This document shows positions 53,503 through 64,000 of a DNA stretch of 64,000 nt, one piece after another. The position numbers were made by a program, and so were the translations under genes. The notes beneath the pieces are model-generated. The model did no database searches, was not told the DNA's origin, and saw nothing but the letters and a program-made list of their open reading frames with translations. Origin of the DNA: Triatoma infestans (taxonomy: Eukaryota; Arthropoda; Insecta; Hemiptera; Reduviidae); assembly GCA_011037195.1 (NCBI GenBank), contig JAAEAF010006774.1, forward strand, positions 1 through 64,000. Direction: 5' to 3'. Each line of letters begins with the position of its first letter. The first letter of the stretch is position 1.

Positions 53503-55229
53503 GTTACGCTCAAAGACCGAAAATGCTCATTGAGCGAAAAAACAGCTCACAACGCGTTGTGGTCACTGTAAAACATCCCCATCGCGAAATTCGTGTTATA
53601 GCTCTTATGAAAACGCTCACGACGCGTTGTGGCAATTACAGAAACACCACATAGCGAAATTAGTGTCGTGGCTATCATGCTATACGACCACAACGCATTG
53701 TGGCAATGAAGAAAAGCCATGTTGCGTATGGAAACATATTAGAATACGACGCGCAGTGATTTGCGATATGGGTCCTACTAGTCTCGAAACTTGTTGGTAG
53801 ATATCCTTAGGAAATATTTTTTGTCCTGTAATAAGTACCAGACAGACCATGTCCTCAATGCTCTTTCTGTTGCTAAAAATTGAAAACCGCTGCATGACGC
53901 ATTGTCATTATTAAATACAATATAAAGAAATCGTGTCATTAAAATAAAATGACATTTGTTTTTTATTGGGATTACTTTATATTTAAAAAAAAAATCAAAA
54001 TATTTAACACAAACATAAATGTTTATTGGTCAATTAGTAAACAACAACAATGTATTTAAAATAATTACTTGTATCAGAAATCACTTTTGTTGTGAAAAAT
54101 AAGTGTTTGATTGCTATTTATTTTTACAGGAACTATTACTGTAGCATTTTGAGTTGCATTTTATATTCTTTGAGAGACACTTGCACTTTTTATCAATATT
54201 ATTTATTTATTTATTGTTACTTCTGTTACAGTCGAGACATACAGAAGGGGTTGGCCCAATAATAAATAACAAACATAATAATGAATAACAAAGAAAAAGA
54301 AAAATTATTATACAATAAATTTAACTAAAAAGAATACTTCTACTACAAATTAGAAAAAATTAATAATAATGTTTACAAATAATATGTTTGAGATAAATTG
54401 AAAGTTTTCTGTTATAAAAAATCATACAAAAATAGCAATAAGTGCGAGTGAAAATAAACATAATATCTCGGTGAAGAGAAAATAAGTAATAAACAAAATT
54501 CAGAAATTTAACATACTGTTTCGCTGAAAGAACCAAACATAAGTGGTCACGATGATAATAACAGTAATAATAATAAATAATTAATAATAATCATCATCAT
54601 AATCATAATCAATAATAATAATTATCATCATCACTAGACAAATAAAAAATGTTTATTATCTTAAGAAAAAATTTGCAAATATACCTAAAAGATTTTAAGT
54701 TAACAGAGATATAATAATAATAATATAATTAAACTAGGTGAGCAATTTTCTGTATTTTAACAATTTAGTGAAAAATAAAAAGATATCATTTAATTTATTT
54801 AAATGTCCTGGCTCCAAGAAAGTCAATAAATTAATTAATTGTTGCTCCTTATTGATAGCAGGCAAAAAATGTTTAACTATAAATTTATCTCTCAAAGTGA
54901 CAAATGCCGACGGTGATAATTTCACCGTCAGAAACAGACAAGAAATGAATAAACAACTCTACTGATGTTTTAATGCATAGTTGTACTCAAGCCGACAAGT
55001 TTCAACCTGTCCGTCGTGATGTGGTTACACCAACTAGTGCTCAGAACGCGTCATGGCTTTTCTTCATTGCCACAATGCCACGACCCGGATTTCGCTATGT
55101 GGTCTTTCTGTGATGTACGTTTCATAAGAGCCATAACACGAATTTCGCGATGTGGATGTTTTACAGTGACCACAACGCGTTGGGAGCTTTTTTCCCGCTC
55201 AATGAGCATTTTCAGTCTTTGAGCGTAAC
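53503..55229. mobile_element. DNA transposon with about 230-base inverted repeats, superfamily unknown
   Basis: Both ends begin GTTACGCTCAAAGAC and then share GAAAATGCTCATTGAGCG, CAACGCGTTGTGGTCACTGT and ATCGCGAAATTCGTGTTAT. The inverted arms (about 53503-53730 and 55000-55229) contain 80-90-base subterminal direct repeats of the CACAACGCGTTGTGG type. The interior is AT-rich and I see no transposase, so it is non-autonomous or gutted. The flanks are TA-rich, which hides the target duplication. Confidence 0.75.
54190..54930 (-). mobile_element. possible LINE 3' end inside the inverted-repeat transposon
   Basis: On minus, a 63-codon frame (HFLPAINKEQQLINLLTFLE and LNKLNDIFLFF) is followed by AT-rich DNA. 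The terminus GGGCCAACCCCTTCTGTATG then leads into AAATAAAT units, a typical LINE tail. No RT signature remains, so this is uncertain. Confidence 0.3.
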
Positions 55230-55239
55230 ATATGTATAA

Positions 55240-56550
55240 ACATAAGATCGAATGACAGGTTTGTATAGTTACGTTGGGTCTGTGTACTATATAGTAAAAA
55301 TTATCATCCGGAGCCGTTATTTATAAAATAATGGTTATTTTGATTTTATTACTGTTATAATGGATGTTGAAATTGAAAGCTTATCTAAATGGTTTTTAAT
55401 TACTGTTCCAAAGAAATGGAACAAAACATTTACGTTAAATAACACTGTTTCTCTCTTTGTCTCTTTGTTCTATCTTTCGTCAATAAAGTAGATTAATTGA
55501 ATATTTTCTTTGAACAACTCTTTATAAAAATAAAGTGAAGTGTGTTTTGAAGGTACAATTAAAACAAATTACTTGATTGGAAGGAAAAAGGAGTTTACCC
55601 AATACTATGTACAGTTTACATAGATAGTATTTTAGTTCTGAATATCAATAATTAATAATAATTTTAAAAAAATAAAGAAAAAAATTTAAAACAAGAATGG
55701 GATTTTTTTTTGTTTATTTTATTGTTTTCAATAATTACATAATAGAATTTATTAGAATATTTGACTTGGTAGTAGGAATGGCGACCACCCGAACTTCCCT
55801 CCTTATGGTTGGTACATAACCAAACAATCTTTAAAAATACTTATCAACACTTTCGTCAGTTAATCCCCACCATTTCGTAACTGACAGGAATTTCTACATA
55901 CAAAAAAAAATGTTCACCTAGTGGCAAACGCAACAACTAAATTTATCGTCAGCCTCCATTCAAACTATCAACTAGTTGAGACAAAAACACGCATAACAAA
56001 ATTAATAAAGTACCAACTGCTTTTCAGTATTACAAAAAACATTACAAAAAATTTTCACAATATTTTAGCTCGTTCAAAAATACATAAATTATCTTGTAAT
56101 AGTAAGTAATCTCTAATAGGTCTTCCAAAATTAAGAAAAAGATACATAATGTAAAATTATGCATCCACATGGAAGGAAGATGGCAACCAACAGTATTCTT
56201 CAATTCCTCCCTTAAATTTTTGAAATGTTCATATTAAAAAAATATATAGGCTACTTCACATACAAACTAATACTATTCATTTAAAACAAAAATCTACAAT
56301 AAAATAAAACTCAAGAATGGCTAAGGAAAAACTTCCGGCTTATTATCAGTAATAAGACAAACCTAATATAAAAATTATATAGACACTAATAGCAATGAAA
56401 ACTTGGTTTTTATTCCAAATTGGATTTAATATAACGATCCTTTAAAAATTCAGGTAGGTATTAAATATATATTTTTTGACTTGCATATTTTTCAAATAAT
56501 AAATTAAAAAAAAAAAATTCAACGTTCATATCATTCTCAACGTTCTAATA
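55240..56550. other. AT-rich DNA, possibly Penelope-related
   Basis: A weak 62-codon frame at 55921-56109 (VETKTRITKLIKYQLLFSIT) could be an old retroelement piece but has no diagnostic motif. Otherwise nothing recognised. Confidence 0.35.
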
Positions 56551-56559
56551 TCATCAACG

Positions 56560-57180
56560 TTCGTAATATCGTCAAAGGCATTTTTGGTTAATGTTGGGTC
56601 CGTCTGGTGTGATATCTAATTTCCTCCGGTGTTACAAGGACGGTACCAGAATGGATGATAAGTCTAGAGCTGCGATCTATTTTGAGCCAAGAAATCACTT
56701 GCAGTATCTCTTGGTGAATGAATCACTGTCTTCCAGGCTATGTTTATAGCTATTGTTTGTTGTATTTTGGATAAGCGGGTACGTTATACTAACTTAAAAG
56801 AGGAGGACCAACTGTATCTCCTCGGAAACTCAATCTACGTTGAAGGCTCTAAGTTCATGTGCTTTCACTTCCATGGTGATACTAGAATGTTCTGGAAGCG
56901 CTTTCGTCCTTGAAGAATGTGCTTCTAGTCTGGGTACCAGGTCCCCTAGGAATTTTGGGCGAATAAGGAGATTGATAGGTTTGCCAAATTAGACGCCTTT
57001 CTCCCTTTCATTGGTCCCGACCTGCTCACTGATCCCTATAGGTGACTCAGTGGGCAGTCGACAGTCTAAGATGCCCATTAGGGGTGTGGATACGGCTATT
57101 AGTGAGATGTTACTTTTTTTCACTGACCTTTCTCAGATCCCTTGTTGAGTATTGTGGTTTAAGGAGGACACCACTACATA
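56560..57180 (+). mobile_element. LINE RNase H fragment
   Basis: Pieces of an RNase H domain spread over frames: DKSRAAIYFEPRNHLQYLL, LKALSSCAFTSMVILECSGS and NKEIDRFAKLDAFLPFIGP (usual: GNE-AD-LAK-----PFIGPE). A tail of AATAAT units follows at 57185-57220. RT and the C-terminal knuckle are missing. Confidence 0.55.
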
Positions 57181-57250
57181 ATGGGGCTATAATAATGGAG
57201 ATAATAGAATAATAATTACAGATACATAAAATATTGAATCAGAATAAGCA

Positions 57251-57706
57251 TTGAATCCTAATTCCACATCTATTGCGAAATATATCTCCTTTCCTTATAT
57301 AAGAAACCTATCAGAAAAAATATCCAAAGTCCTCAGACCATATAACTTTATACTAGCACATAAAACAACGAATACAATACACAAACTTTTCACTAGATTA
57401 AAAGACCCTACGCCGACTGAATTACAATCAAATATTATTTACAAAATAAACTGCCGGCAATGTACAGCCACGTATATTGGACAAACGAAACAATATTTAA
57501 AGAAAAGGTTATACCAACACGACTATGACTGTAGAAAAAACAAACCTAACTCTGATAACATAACAGCACTCACTAAACACCATACTGAAAAAAGACACGA
57601 TTTTGACTTTTCTAACACCATTATTTTGGCAACTGAACATAATAGGAAAAAACTTAATTTTTTAGAAATGCTTTATATAAAAAAAGAGAAAAATTCTATA
57701 TTATAG
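57251..57706 (+). pseudogene. Penelope-like retroelement GIY-YIG endonuclease domain
   Basis: An open frame of 151 codons. IIYKINCRQCTATYIGQTKQ (about codons 64-83) is the GIY-YIG core in its Penelope form (Y-I--C--C---YIGQT), with the zinc cysteines. LKKRLYQHDYDC carries the catalytic Arg region, TKHHTEKRHDFDF the conserved His pair, and KKLNFLEMLYIKKE the catalytic Glu. It cuts DNA for target-primed reverse transcription. RT should precede it, but the copy starts here after an in-frame stop (57245), so it is 5' truncated. This is the only autonomous-type Penelope coding sequence I found in the window. Confidence 0.88.
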
Positions 57707-58079
57707 GACAGATACCAACGGTCTCTCTTTAATTTATCATAACCTGATTTCTTAATCCCTGACCTTGTTTTTCCAAATAGACTCCTTTCTCCTCTAGTCC
57801 CGTTATAAATATACCTGCCTGCCTTTCACTATGGTTTATTTTTTCACTTTTCTCTGTGTTGTTGAGGTGTTCTCAACTTTTTAGTTCTAAATTTTACATA
57901 AGTTTTCAAGTTGGATATGTTTTAAAGATTTTTTATTAGTTTTTATATTTTTTATGTAAGTAAACCAAAAAAATGTTTTATAAATTAATCCATAATTTTA
58001 ATTATTATTACTTTCTGTTTTTTGTTTTTGTTTTTGTTTTTGACTTTCAAAAAATAACCTATTGTATTTATATGTTGTA

Positions 58080-58118
58080 GGCCTTGAAAAAGACAATATA
58101 TTTGTCGAAACGTTGGCA
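58080..58118 (+). ncRNA. hammerhead-like motif in the Penelope 3' region
   Basis: CCTTGAAAAA (degenerate CTGATGAA), stem GACAA/TTGTC, GAAAC, GTTGGC. It lies 370 bases after the GIY-YIG frame, where Penelope-like elements are known to carry hammerheads. The box is mutated at several bases, so the present copy is likely inactive. Confidence 0.5.
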
Positions 58119-58769
58119 AAAATTTGTTTTTTTTATTTTTGGTTAAAAAAAGCCCGAAACTCAAAATCCTTTCCTTCATATAAGTAACGGTCGAGAAGAA
58201 TCTTCCATAATTACAGATACGGTTTGATTAAGAATTTTTTTTTTATCATTCCTCATCATTGTAATAACTTAAATGTTATTATTCATTTTTTGTTTTGCAT
58301 GAAAATTTATTAAATGGAACGCTAAATTTTTCAAATCCAAATAGATATTTTTAAGGACACATTTTTTTGGTTTTTTAATAGAACTAATGCTTTTTATGTA
58401 AATATTAACAAAGTTTAAAAACTTATAATGGGTTGTAATTTGTATAAAAGTCCCTATGGAATGAATGAATTTTATATTGTGTAATTGTAAATAAAAGAAC
58501 TAGAAATGGAGAAGTACAGCACAGTTCAAGGTTCAGTGTGGTAATATCAAACTGGTGTAGTTTCAACTTAAAAAGGATTCTGAGCAGTCCCTAGAGAAAG
58601 AGATGATACCTGAAGCATTTTAAAAGGAGATGTTTTTTGAAAAACATTGAAAAAGGAATTGTAGTTTTTCTTTACTTTTATATATTTAATTTACTGACTA
58701 GTATGTTCTCCATCTTTTTTTTTCATGCTATTCTCCATCATTCTTTGCTAATTATTTATTACTTTCTCT

Positions 58770-58883
58770 TACTCCTAAGTAAGAGGAAGTATTGTAATCG
58801 TTGTCAAATTTTCGATATCGAGTTTCACCGGAAATATCCGTTTTGAGGTCCCCTGAGTCCAAAAAAGTGGTTTTAGCAAATGG

Positions 58884-58914
<31 letters not shown>

Positions 58915-59755
58915 GAACAGCATAGCTCAAAAACGAAAAACCGTAGAAAGTTGAAACTTGATATTCCGTTTAGGTATCACCATGGGATCTGACACTACGT
59001 TATCTGTCAAAATTCCTCAACCGGAAGTACCACTTTACTAGTTGGATTTTTTACTTTTTTGCGATTTTCTCAAAAATGGCTCCGACGATTTTTCTTTAAA
59101 CTTGAAATATCAACCACATATTCAAAGAGCTACAACTTTTATTTGAAACATTTCTCCGGGAAAATGCAATGAAGGGCACTTTTGGGGGAGGGGTGGAGTT
59201 AGGTTTCCATGTAAAGTGCTATTTCAGTTATTAGACAGTTCTGTCATCTAAATAATGTTAATTAGAATTAAATATGTTGTTGAAATTCCGAGTTTGAAAA
59301 AAATTGGATAACCGGAAGTGCGTTTACTTTACCACTTTACTAAATGATTTATTCACTTTTTCGCAATTTCTCAAAAATGGCTCTGACGATTTTTTTGAAA
59401 CTTTGTATATAAATAAACATGCAAAGACTACATCTTTATTTAAATATTTCTTTGGAAAATTCTTTTAAGAGCACTTTTAAGGGAGGGGTGGGGTTATGTT
59501 TTTCTCTAAAGTGCTATCATAGTTGAATTATACAATTCTATCATCCAAACATAATTAATTAGAAATAAAATGATGGCTGAAATTCAGTTTCAAGAAAATT
59601 AGTAAAACCGGAAGTGCGCTTTTACTGAACAGTTTTTTCAGTTTTCGACGAATTTCATTCAAATTTGGTACACAAACTATGAAAATTGTCAATTATAATT
59701 TTGAGAACTGGAGTAAGAGAAAGTTGTGTGAGTGTTTCACACCAGATTTTTTTTT
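58770..59755 (+). repeat. family D interspersed repeat, complete copy
   Basis: It starts with the hairpin CTTACTCCTAAGTAAG and GAGGAAGTATTGTAATCG, runs through a GT microsatellite (58882-58907), and ends AGTAAGAGAAAGTTGTGTGA, GTGTTTCACACCAG. Inside, a motif recurs three times: AACCGGAAGTGC or AACCGGAAGTAC followed by a GCGATTTTCTCAAAA-like block. No coding frame. Class unknown. Confidence 0.7.
58882..58907 (+). repeat. GT microsatellite
   Basis: About 12 GT units within the family D repeat, at the place where another copy has only AACATATGTG-like remnants. Confidence 0.85.
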
Positions 59756-60540
59756 ATTAGTTTAAGCATAAAATCCTGAAGTTTATTTATATTTTGAGAT
59801 TATTTATGTTATTATTATTATTATTATGCGTCACGTTAACTGAACAATTAGAGGCGCGGGTGCCAAGCTGAGGTAACCTGCGTGATTTTATGTTCGATCC
59901 TCGGTGTTGGCCTTGAATTTTATTTGATGTAATTTTTTTTTTTTGCGCATTACTAGAGAGAAATGGTTTTGAGCTGGCCGTCGCTCTGCTACTCGCATTT
60001 CCAAATAAAACCATTTCATTTTGGTATTAAGCACAATGCGATTTTAAATCAGAAGGACTTCAATAAGGAAGTTGACAGATAAGAAGCATTAGGATCATTA
60101 CTTAAAGGAGAGATTTGTTTAAAATTAGGGCAGACCTCTATCTTTGCTAAAAAAAATTGTTCAAAATTCAATTATTCAAAATTTAATATTGTACTACTCG
60201 GAAAATGCCAAGTAACCCTCTCATTGGCTAATAATATCCTAAACATTACCAGAAGTTAATTTTATATAATCCTTTAACGTCTTGATTCGTCAAAACGAAA
60301 TTAGTCCGGTTGTCTAATAAATACCACAACTCTTGCCCTTGAAAGAAAAGAACCTTTGTAAAACTGTATTGAAAGCATCAGTGGCTAAATAGGAGCTCAA
60401 GATGTACCGATTTTTTTGGTAAAAGAGATACATATATTGCTGCCTAACTTTTGCTATGTATATCTCTCCTAAGACCTACTCTTACATACACAAAACAGTT
60501 ATAACAATATAGCTTATTACTGCAAGAATTGAAACGACCG

Positions 60541-60690
60541 AGACTTTTTCAGTGTTGGCCTGCTTAATTTTATAGTCATCGATCATCAGAAAGTACAGGG
60601 CATTTGCCCTTCATCTTCAGGATGTTTTGATTAACAGTGTGATATCACAGACTTGCACAGAGCAAAATCAGATTATACACTCACCACAGT
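60541..60690. repeat. decayed family B arm
   Basis: GTTGGCCTGCTTAATTTTAT, AGTCATCGATCATC, TTCATCTTCAGGATG and ACAGTGTGATATCACAGAC follow the order of the left arm of the 44.4-kb copy. The hammerhead-like core has an insertion and is broken. No right arm. Confidence 0.6.
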
Positions 60691-60699
60691 TTCATCATA

Positions 60700-62815
60700 T
60701 TTTACACAATAATATAATAATAATGGCTCGGCAAAGATCTCTACTTGAAGAAATTTCTAGGAGGATTGCTGTGCCAGGAGAATTATAAGATTTTAATTAC
60801 AAAACAATCAAACTATATAGTAAGTATGAAATGTGTTCCTATGAAGACATAGATGGAAAGGAACAAATAATTAATAACCTAGATAAATTTTGACGCCATA
60901 AAGAATGTATTATATATTTTATAATCGAGAACAGAAAGTTATGACTGTTTCTTTATGGATTTATGGTGGCGAAGGTAGAAATTAGGTTCAAAGCACAGTG
61001 CTCAATTGGACAAGCTGGTATAAAGTGTGTCCAGATTTCCTGATTAAAAATTAGAAAAATTCTATAAATCGAAATGGTGTCATTGGTGTTCTAGTGCAGC
61101 GGGACGTCAGGCTGTTTGGAAATATCTCGGAGATAGTGAGGAGTATGAAAAAAGAAAGTAAAGCAAGCAGTTGTCCCACACGTTACTCCTCCCTTTTTGC
61201 CTAAGGTGGTATCCCTCCATATGTATCTCTCGGCTCTATACTCATGATATAAACGGCCAGCTGGGAGAATAACCTACGTTTTATTGGTTTTTACATAGCC
61301 ACTTCTCTAGCAATGGGTTACATCATGTTATATTTACTTAATAGAAGAAGATAGTATTTTGAGTAATGTGATTTCTTCTTTATATTTACTTATCTACTTT
61401 TTTTTTCGCTATCTGGTTCATTGATTTGAGAAAAGAGATGCAACAGGAGGCACACTCTTCAATCCAGTAACTCCAGGGTTAATAAATACATTTAATGTGC
61501 TATTGTTATGGAATAAATTGTTCTCCATTGAAGAAATACCTCATAGCAAACTTGATAGCTTCATGTTGCCAACGCTCCATGTTGTTCGCATAAAGAGTAC
61601 CTCAACCAAGCATTGAGCTACAACTTTCAAGAACTAACCTTCCACCTAGAACTATGTCTAGTCCCATCAAGAGCTAGAAAAAAATCCGTGTAAAATCCCA
61701 GCAATTTCCAAACCAACAAAGGCGAGTTTAAAACTAACAATTAAGAATTGTAAATCATCATTTGAAGAAACTAAATACAAATGTCGAAAAAGTCAAGCAA
61801 GTGGTATCTGTCCAAACTAGCTAACCAAATCGACCGTTAGAGCAACCACTAGCGCAATCATTCATCATACTACAATCTACAGTCTAAGCTACCAAGTACG
61901 TCACCACCTTTTTAGTCTATCTCCTTGCAAAGTATCATAAATAGAAATTTAGCAGCACAACGACAGTAGTAGTGGTGCCATTTTACCAACTTCAGCATTC
62001 ACTATCATCCTGCCACTATTACATTTTACTTGAGAGAAGATAGCCATAGCTTTTGTGGGGCATTATACATGCAAGTTATAGCTTATTCGTCTGTACCGTA
62101 CAGGTGAAAGTGACAGAGAAGTAATGCGTGATTAAGATGCGCCTTATGAGACATAAAGCTATTATCAAACCTTGCTGTGATGTATTTCCACAACAGATGA
62201 CTATTTATTCAATACTAATATGAAATATCAAGCTTATATATTATGTAGTTACAAAAAATATATATCATTTATTTTGTTCTATATAAAAACCAAAATTTTT
62301 GTTAATTTTGATCAACTAAGACAAACATTATACAAATTATACTAAATTATACAAATAATATTTCAAACCATCGGTCGGGTATTTCGTTTACTCTGCTAGC
62401 TATTTAGCACACAATATAATATATCAAAACATTCACCTCATTACCAGATCAGACATTTCTATGGTATCTCAGACCTTTTTAAGGTTAACAGCTCTACCAA
62501 AAGCCGTTTCGAAGCTCTCCATCCAGGTGGACCAGTGAACGTGGTTGGTATTTTAAGGAGGCCAAGGCTAACTTATCCGTTAAAAGAATACCCAAATATA
62601 GATATATGTTTTTTAATATATTTTTTACTAATTTAATTAAATAAATTTCTGTATTATTTACTAAACAATAATTTTAAATGAAAAAACGTTTGACATATTT
62701 GATTTGTACAAAAAAAAAAAAGAATATGATAGCTGAGGAAATTATCTTAGGTTGGTTCTCCTAATAATTATCTTCAATTTTGACTAATATCTGCGAGTAG
62801 ATATGGTGGCGAATG
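60700..62815. other. AT-rich DNA, nothing recognised
   Basis: Only short frames with stops. A C- and A-rich stretch (about 61600-62020) resembles the segment at 40760-41060 in composition but I cannot align them. Confidence 0.4.
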
Positions 62816-62819
62816 TGGG

Positions 62820-63668
62820 GCTGGGTTCGCAATGCTGGTATTTTATCCATCGTAGCATGCATATTTATAGTTTTCCTGACTGGTTTCGGATTTCCATCCA
62901 TTGTCAGAGCAAATTTACCAAGTTCGTGTAGAGAGTTCACTCTAACTTAATGTTTCTGTTACACTCACACTTGTTGGTTGTATATATGTGGGAAGGTTAT
63001 AAAGTTATGTTACTATGTGTTGTGTTTAATGACAAAGTGGAATTATTATAAATTATGAGTAGACATTAGAAAAATCGTGGCATATATAACTAGCAAGGTT
63101 TTTTTTTAAAGAATATTTTATAACTAAATTTTATAGTGTTGTTAAAGTATGGAGTCAGTGTTTGATCAAAGTCATTTTTGATTATGGGGGGGGGGCGATA
63201 TGAGGTATTTGCAGGTGGAAATTGTACTAATAAGAATAGATAAAGTTTGAAGAAAGGCAATGCAAAGTTTATGGACTGTCAAAAGCTTGTACAAGTAGTA
63301 AATAAATGTGAAATACAAGTAGGGTTAATACAGGAAATATGTAAATAAGTTGATATGTAAGAAAGTTGGCAGCAAACTGCAAATTGGAGATGATATTAAA
63401 GTAAATAATAGAAGAAATCTAATGTATTCGTTTTTACTTATCATGCTTATTTTTAAATAGTATATAAACATAAATTAATACAACACAATGTAACCTGACC
63501 TTATAACCTCTCCACATATACACAAAACAAGTGTGAGTGTAACAGAAACATTAAGTTGAAGTGAACTCTCTACATGAATAAGGTAAATTTGCTCTGGCGA
63601 TGGATGCAAATCCGAAACCGGTCAGGAAAATTATAAATATGCATGCTAGGACGGATAAAATACCAGAT
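62820..63668. mobile_element. family A palindromic element with a long centre
   Basis: The left end is CAATGCTGGTATTTTATCC and the right end is GGACGGATAAAATACCAG. The arms are inverted copies carrying hammerhead-like cores at 62874-62912 (minus, CTGACAA box) and 63588-63627 (plus, CTGGCGA box), each with one core change. Between them lie about 480 bases of AT-rich DNA without coding capacity. I found no clear target duplication. Confidence 0.75.
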
Positions 63669-64000
63669 AAGATCTGGTGGCCATTGAATTTTGGCAACTA
63701 GAGGATTTCTTCCTTAACACTTTTCCTTGTTTTGAGCGATGGGAACCAAACAGAAGTAAGACTTGTTTTTCCAGGTTTCAGTTATTTTTTTCTGGTACTG
63801 TTAGTGGTGCTTAAAATAATAATTATTCCGACTCATTTTTGAAAGTGTAAGTGGTTTATGAAAAATAATTCTCCTGCATGAGTTGTTTTATAGTAATTAA
63901 AGAAAACAATTGTGAAACCCTTCAGTATTTCAGTATTATGATAAACTGAAAGAAATCCCTCTCGGGCGCAAACAATTTAACATTAATTTAAGTAACAGAG
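63669..64000. other. AT-rich window end
   Basis: No feature seen up to the window edge. Confidence 0.4.

Noticed and set aside
59845..59925. tRNA-like head (GTTCGATCCTC)
   Set aside because: A possible B box with a poor A box and no second copy in the window. Left uncalled.
1..64000. CRISPR arrays, operons, rRNA genes
   Set aside because: No regularly spaced identical repeats, no prokaryotic gene order and no rRNA segment were seen. The only tandem arrays are microsatellites and one minisatellite.

Overview
The window is AT-rich nuclear DNA of an animal, most likely an arthropod and probably an insect. Evidence for this is the mix of tRNA-derived SINEs, Jockey-type and other non-LTR retrotransposons, a BEL/Pao gag, Tc1/mariner and hAT transposons, Penelope-like sequence, long introns and short spliced exons. 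There is no bacterial gene organisation. I cannot name the species.

Most of the sequence is decayed mobile DNA, often nested. From left to right: SINEs, LINE fragments and a fold-back mariner (0-7.3 kb); a BEL/Pao gag with a duplicated leader (8.6-11.1 kb); an RNase H-bearing LINE with a 14-bp target-site duplication (13.1-14.3 kb); a hAT fragment (15.3-15.7 kb); a minisatellite and a triple-nested LINE region (17.7-20.8 kb); an RLE-endonuclease LINE (24.5-26.6 kb); a Jockey LINE and a mariner (27.6-30.4 kb); a young 2.5-kb LINE with a perfect 17-bp duplication (31.6-34.1 kb); Penelope 3' sequence and a second, older LINE of the same kind (34.8-39.6 kb); nested palindromic elements (41.8-42.8 kb); a Jockey LINE split by a palindrome (43.8-45.0 kb); hAT and RNase H fragments; a 1.7-kb long-inverted-repeat transposon (53.5-55.2 kb); a Penelope GIY-YIG endonuclease (57.2-58.2 kb); and a 1-kb interspersed repeat (58.8-59.8 kb).

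Two things stand out. First, a host gene on the minus strand is hidden among the repeats. An LDL-receptor class A exon (31197-31319), a transmembrane exon (30814-30966), a cytoplasmic exon (23666-23764) and a probable C-terminal exon (from 16658) join in one continuous reading frame across matching splice phases. A 40-base exon at 8156-8195 may supply an alternative C-terminus. The introns hold the SINEs, LINEs and mariner of 16-31 kb.

Second, several families of short, usually palindromic elements carry a hammerhead-ribozyme-like core: CTGANGA, a stem II, GAAAC, a GTC cleavage triplet and complementary helix I arms. Palindromic members are flanked by 11-14-bp target-site duplications, and two sit cleanly inside LINEs. 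Together with a Penelope-like GIY-YIG endonuclease gene at 57 kb, this suggests small non-autonomous hammerhead elements mobilised by a Penelope-like machinery. Ribozyme activity and mobilisation are inferences.
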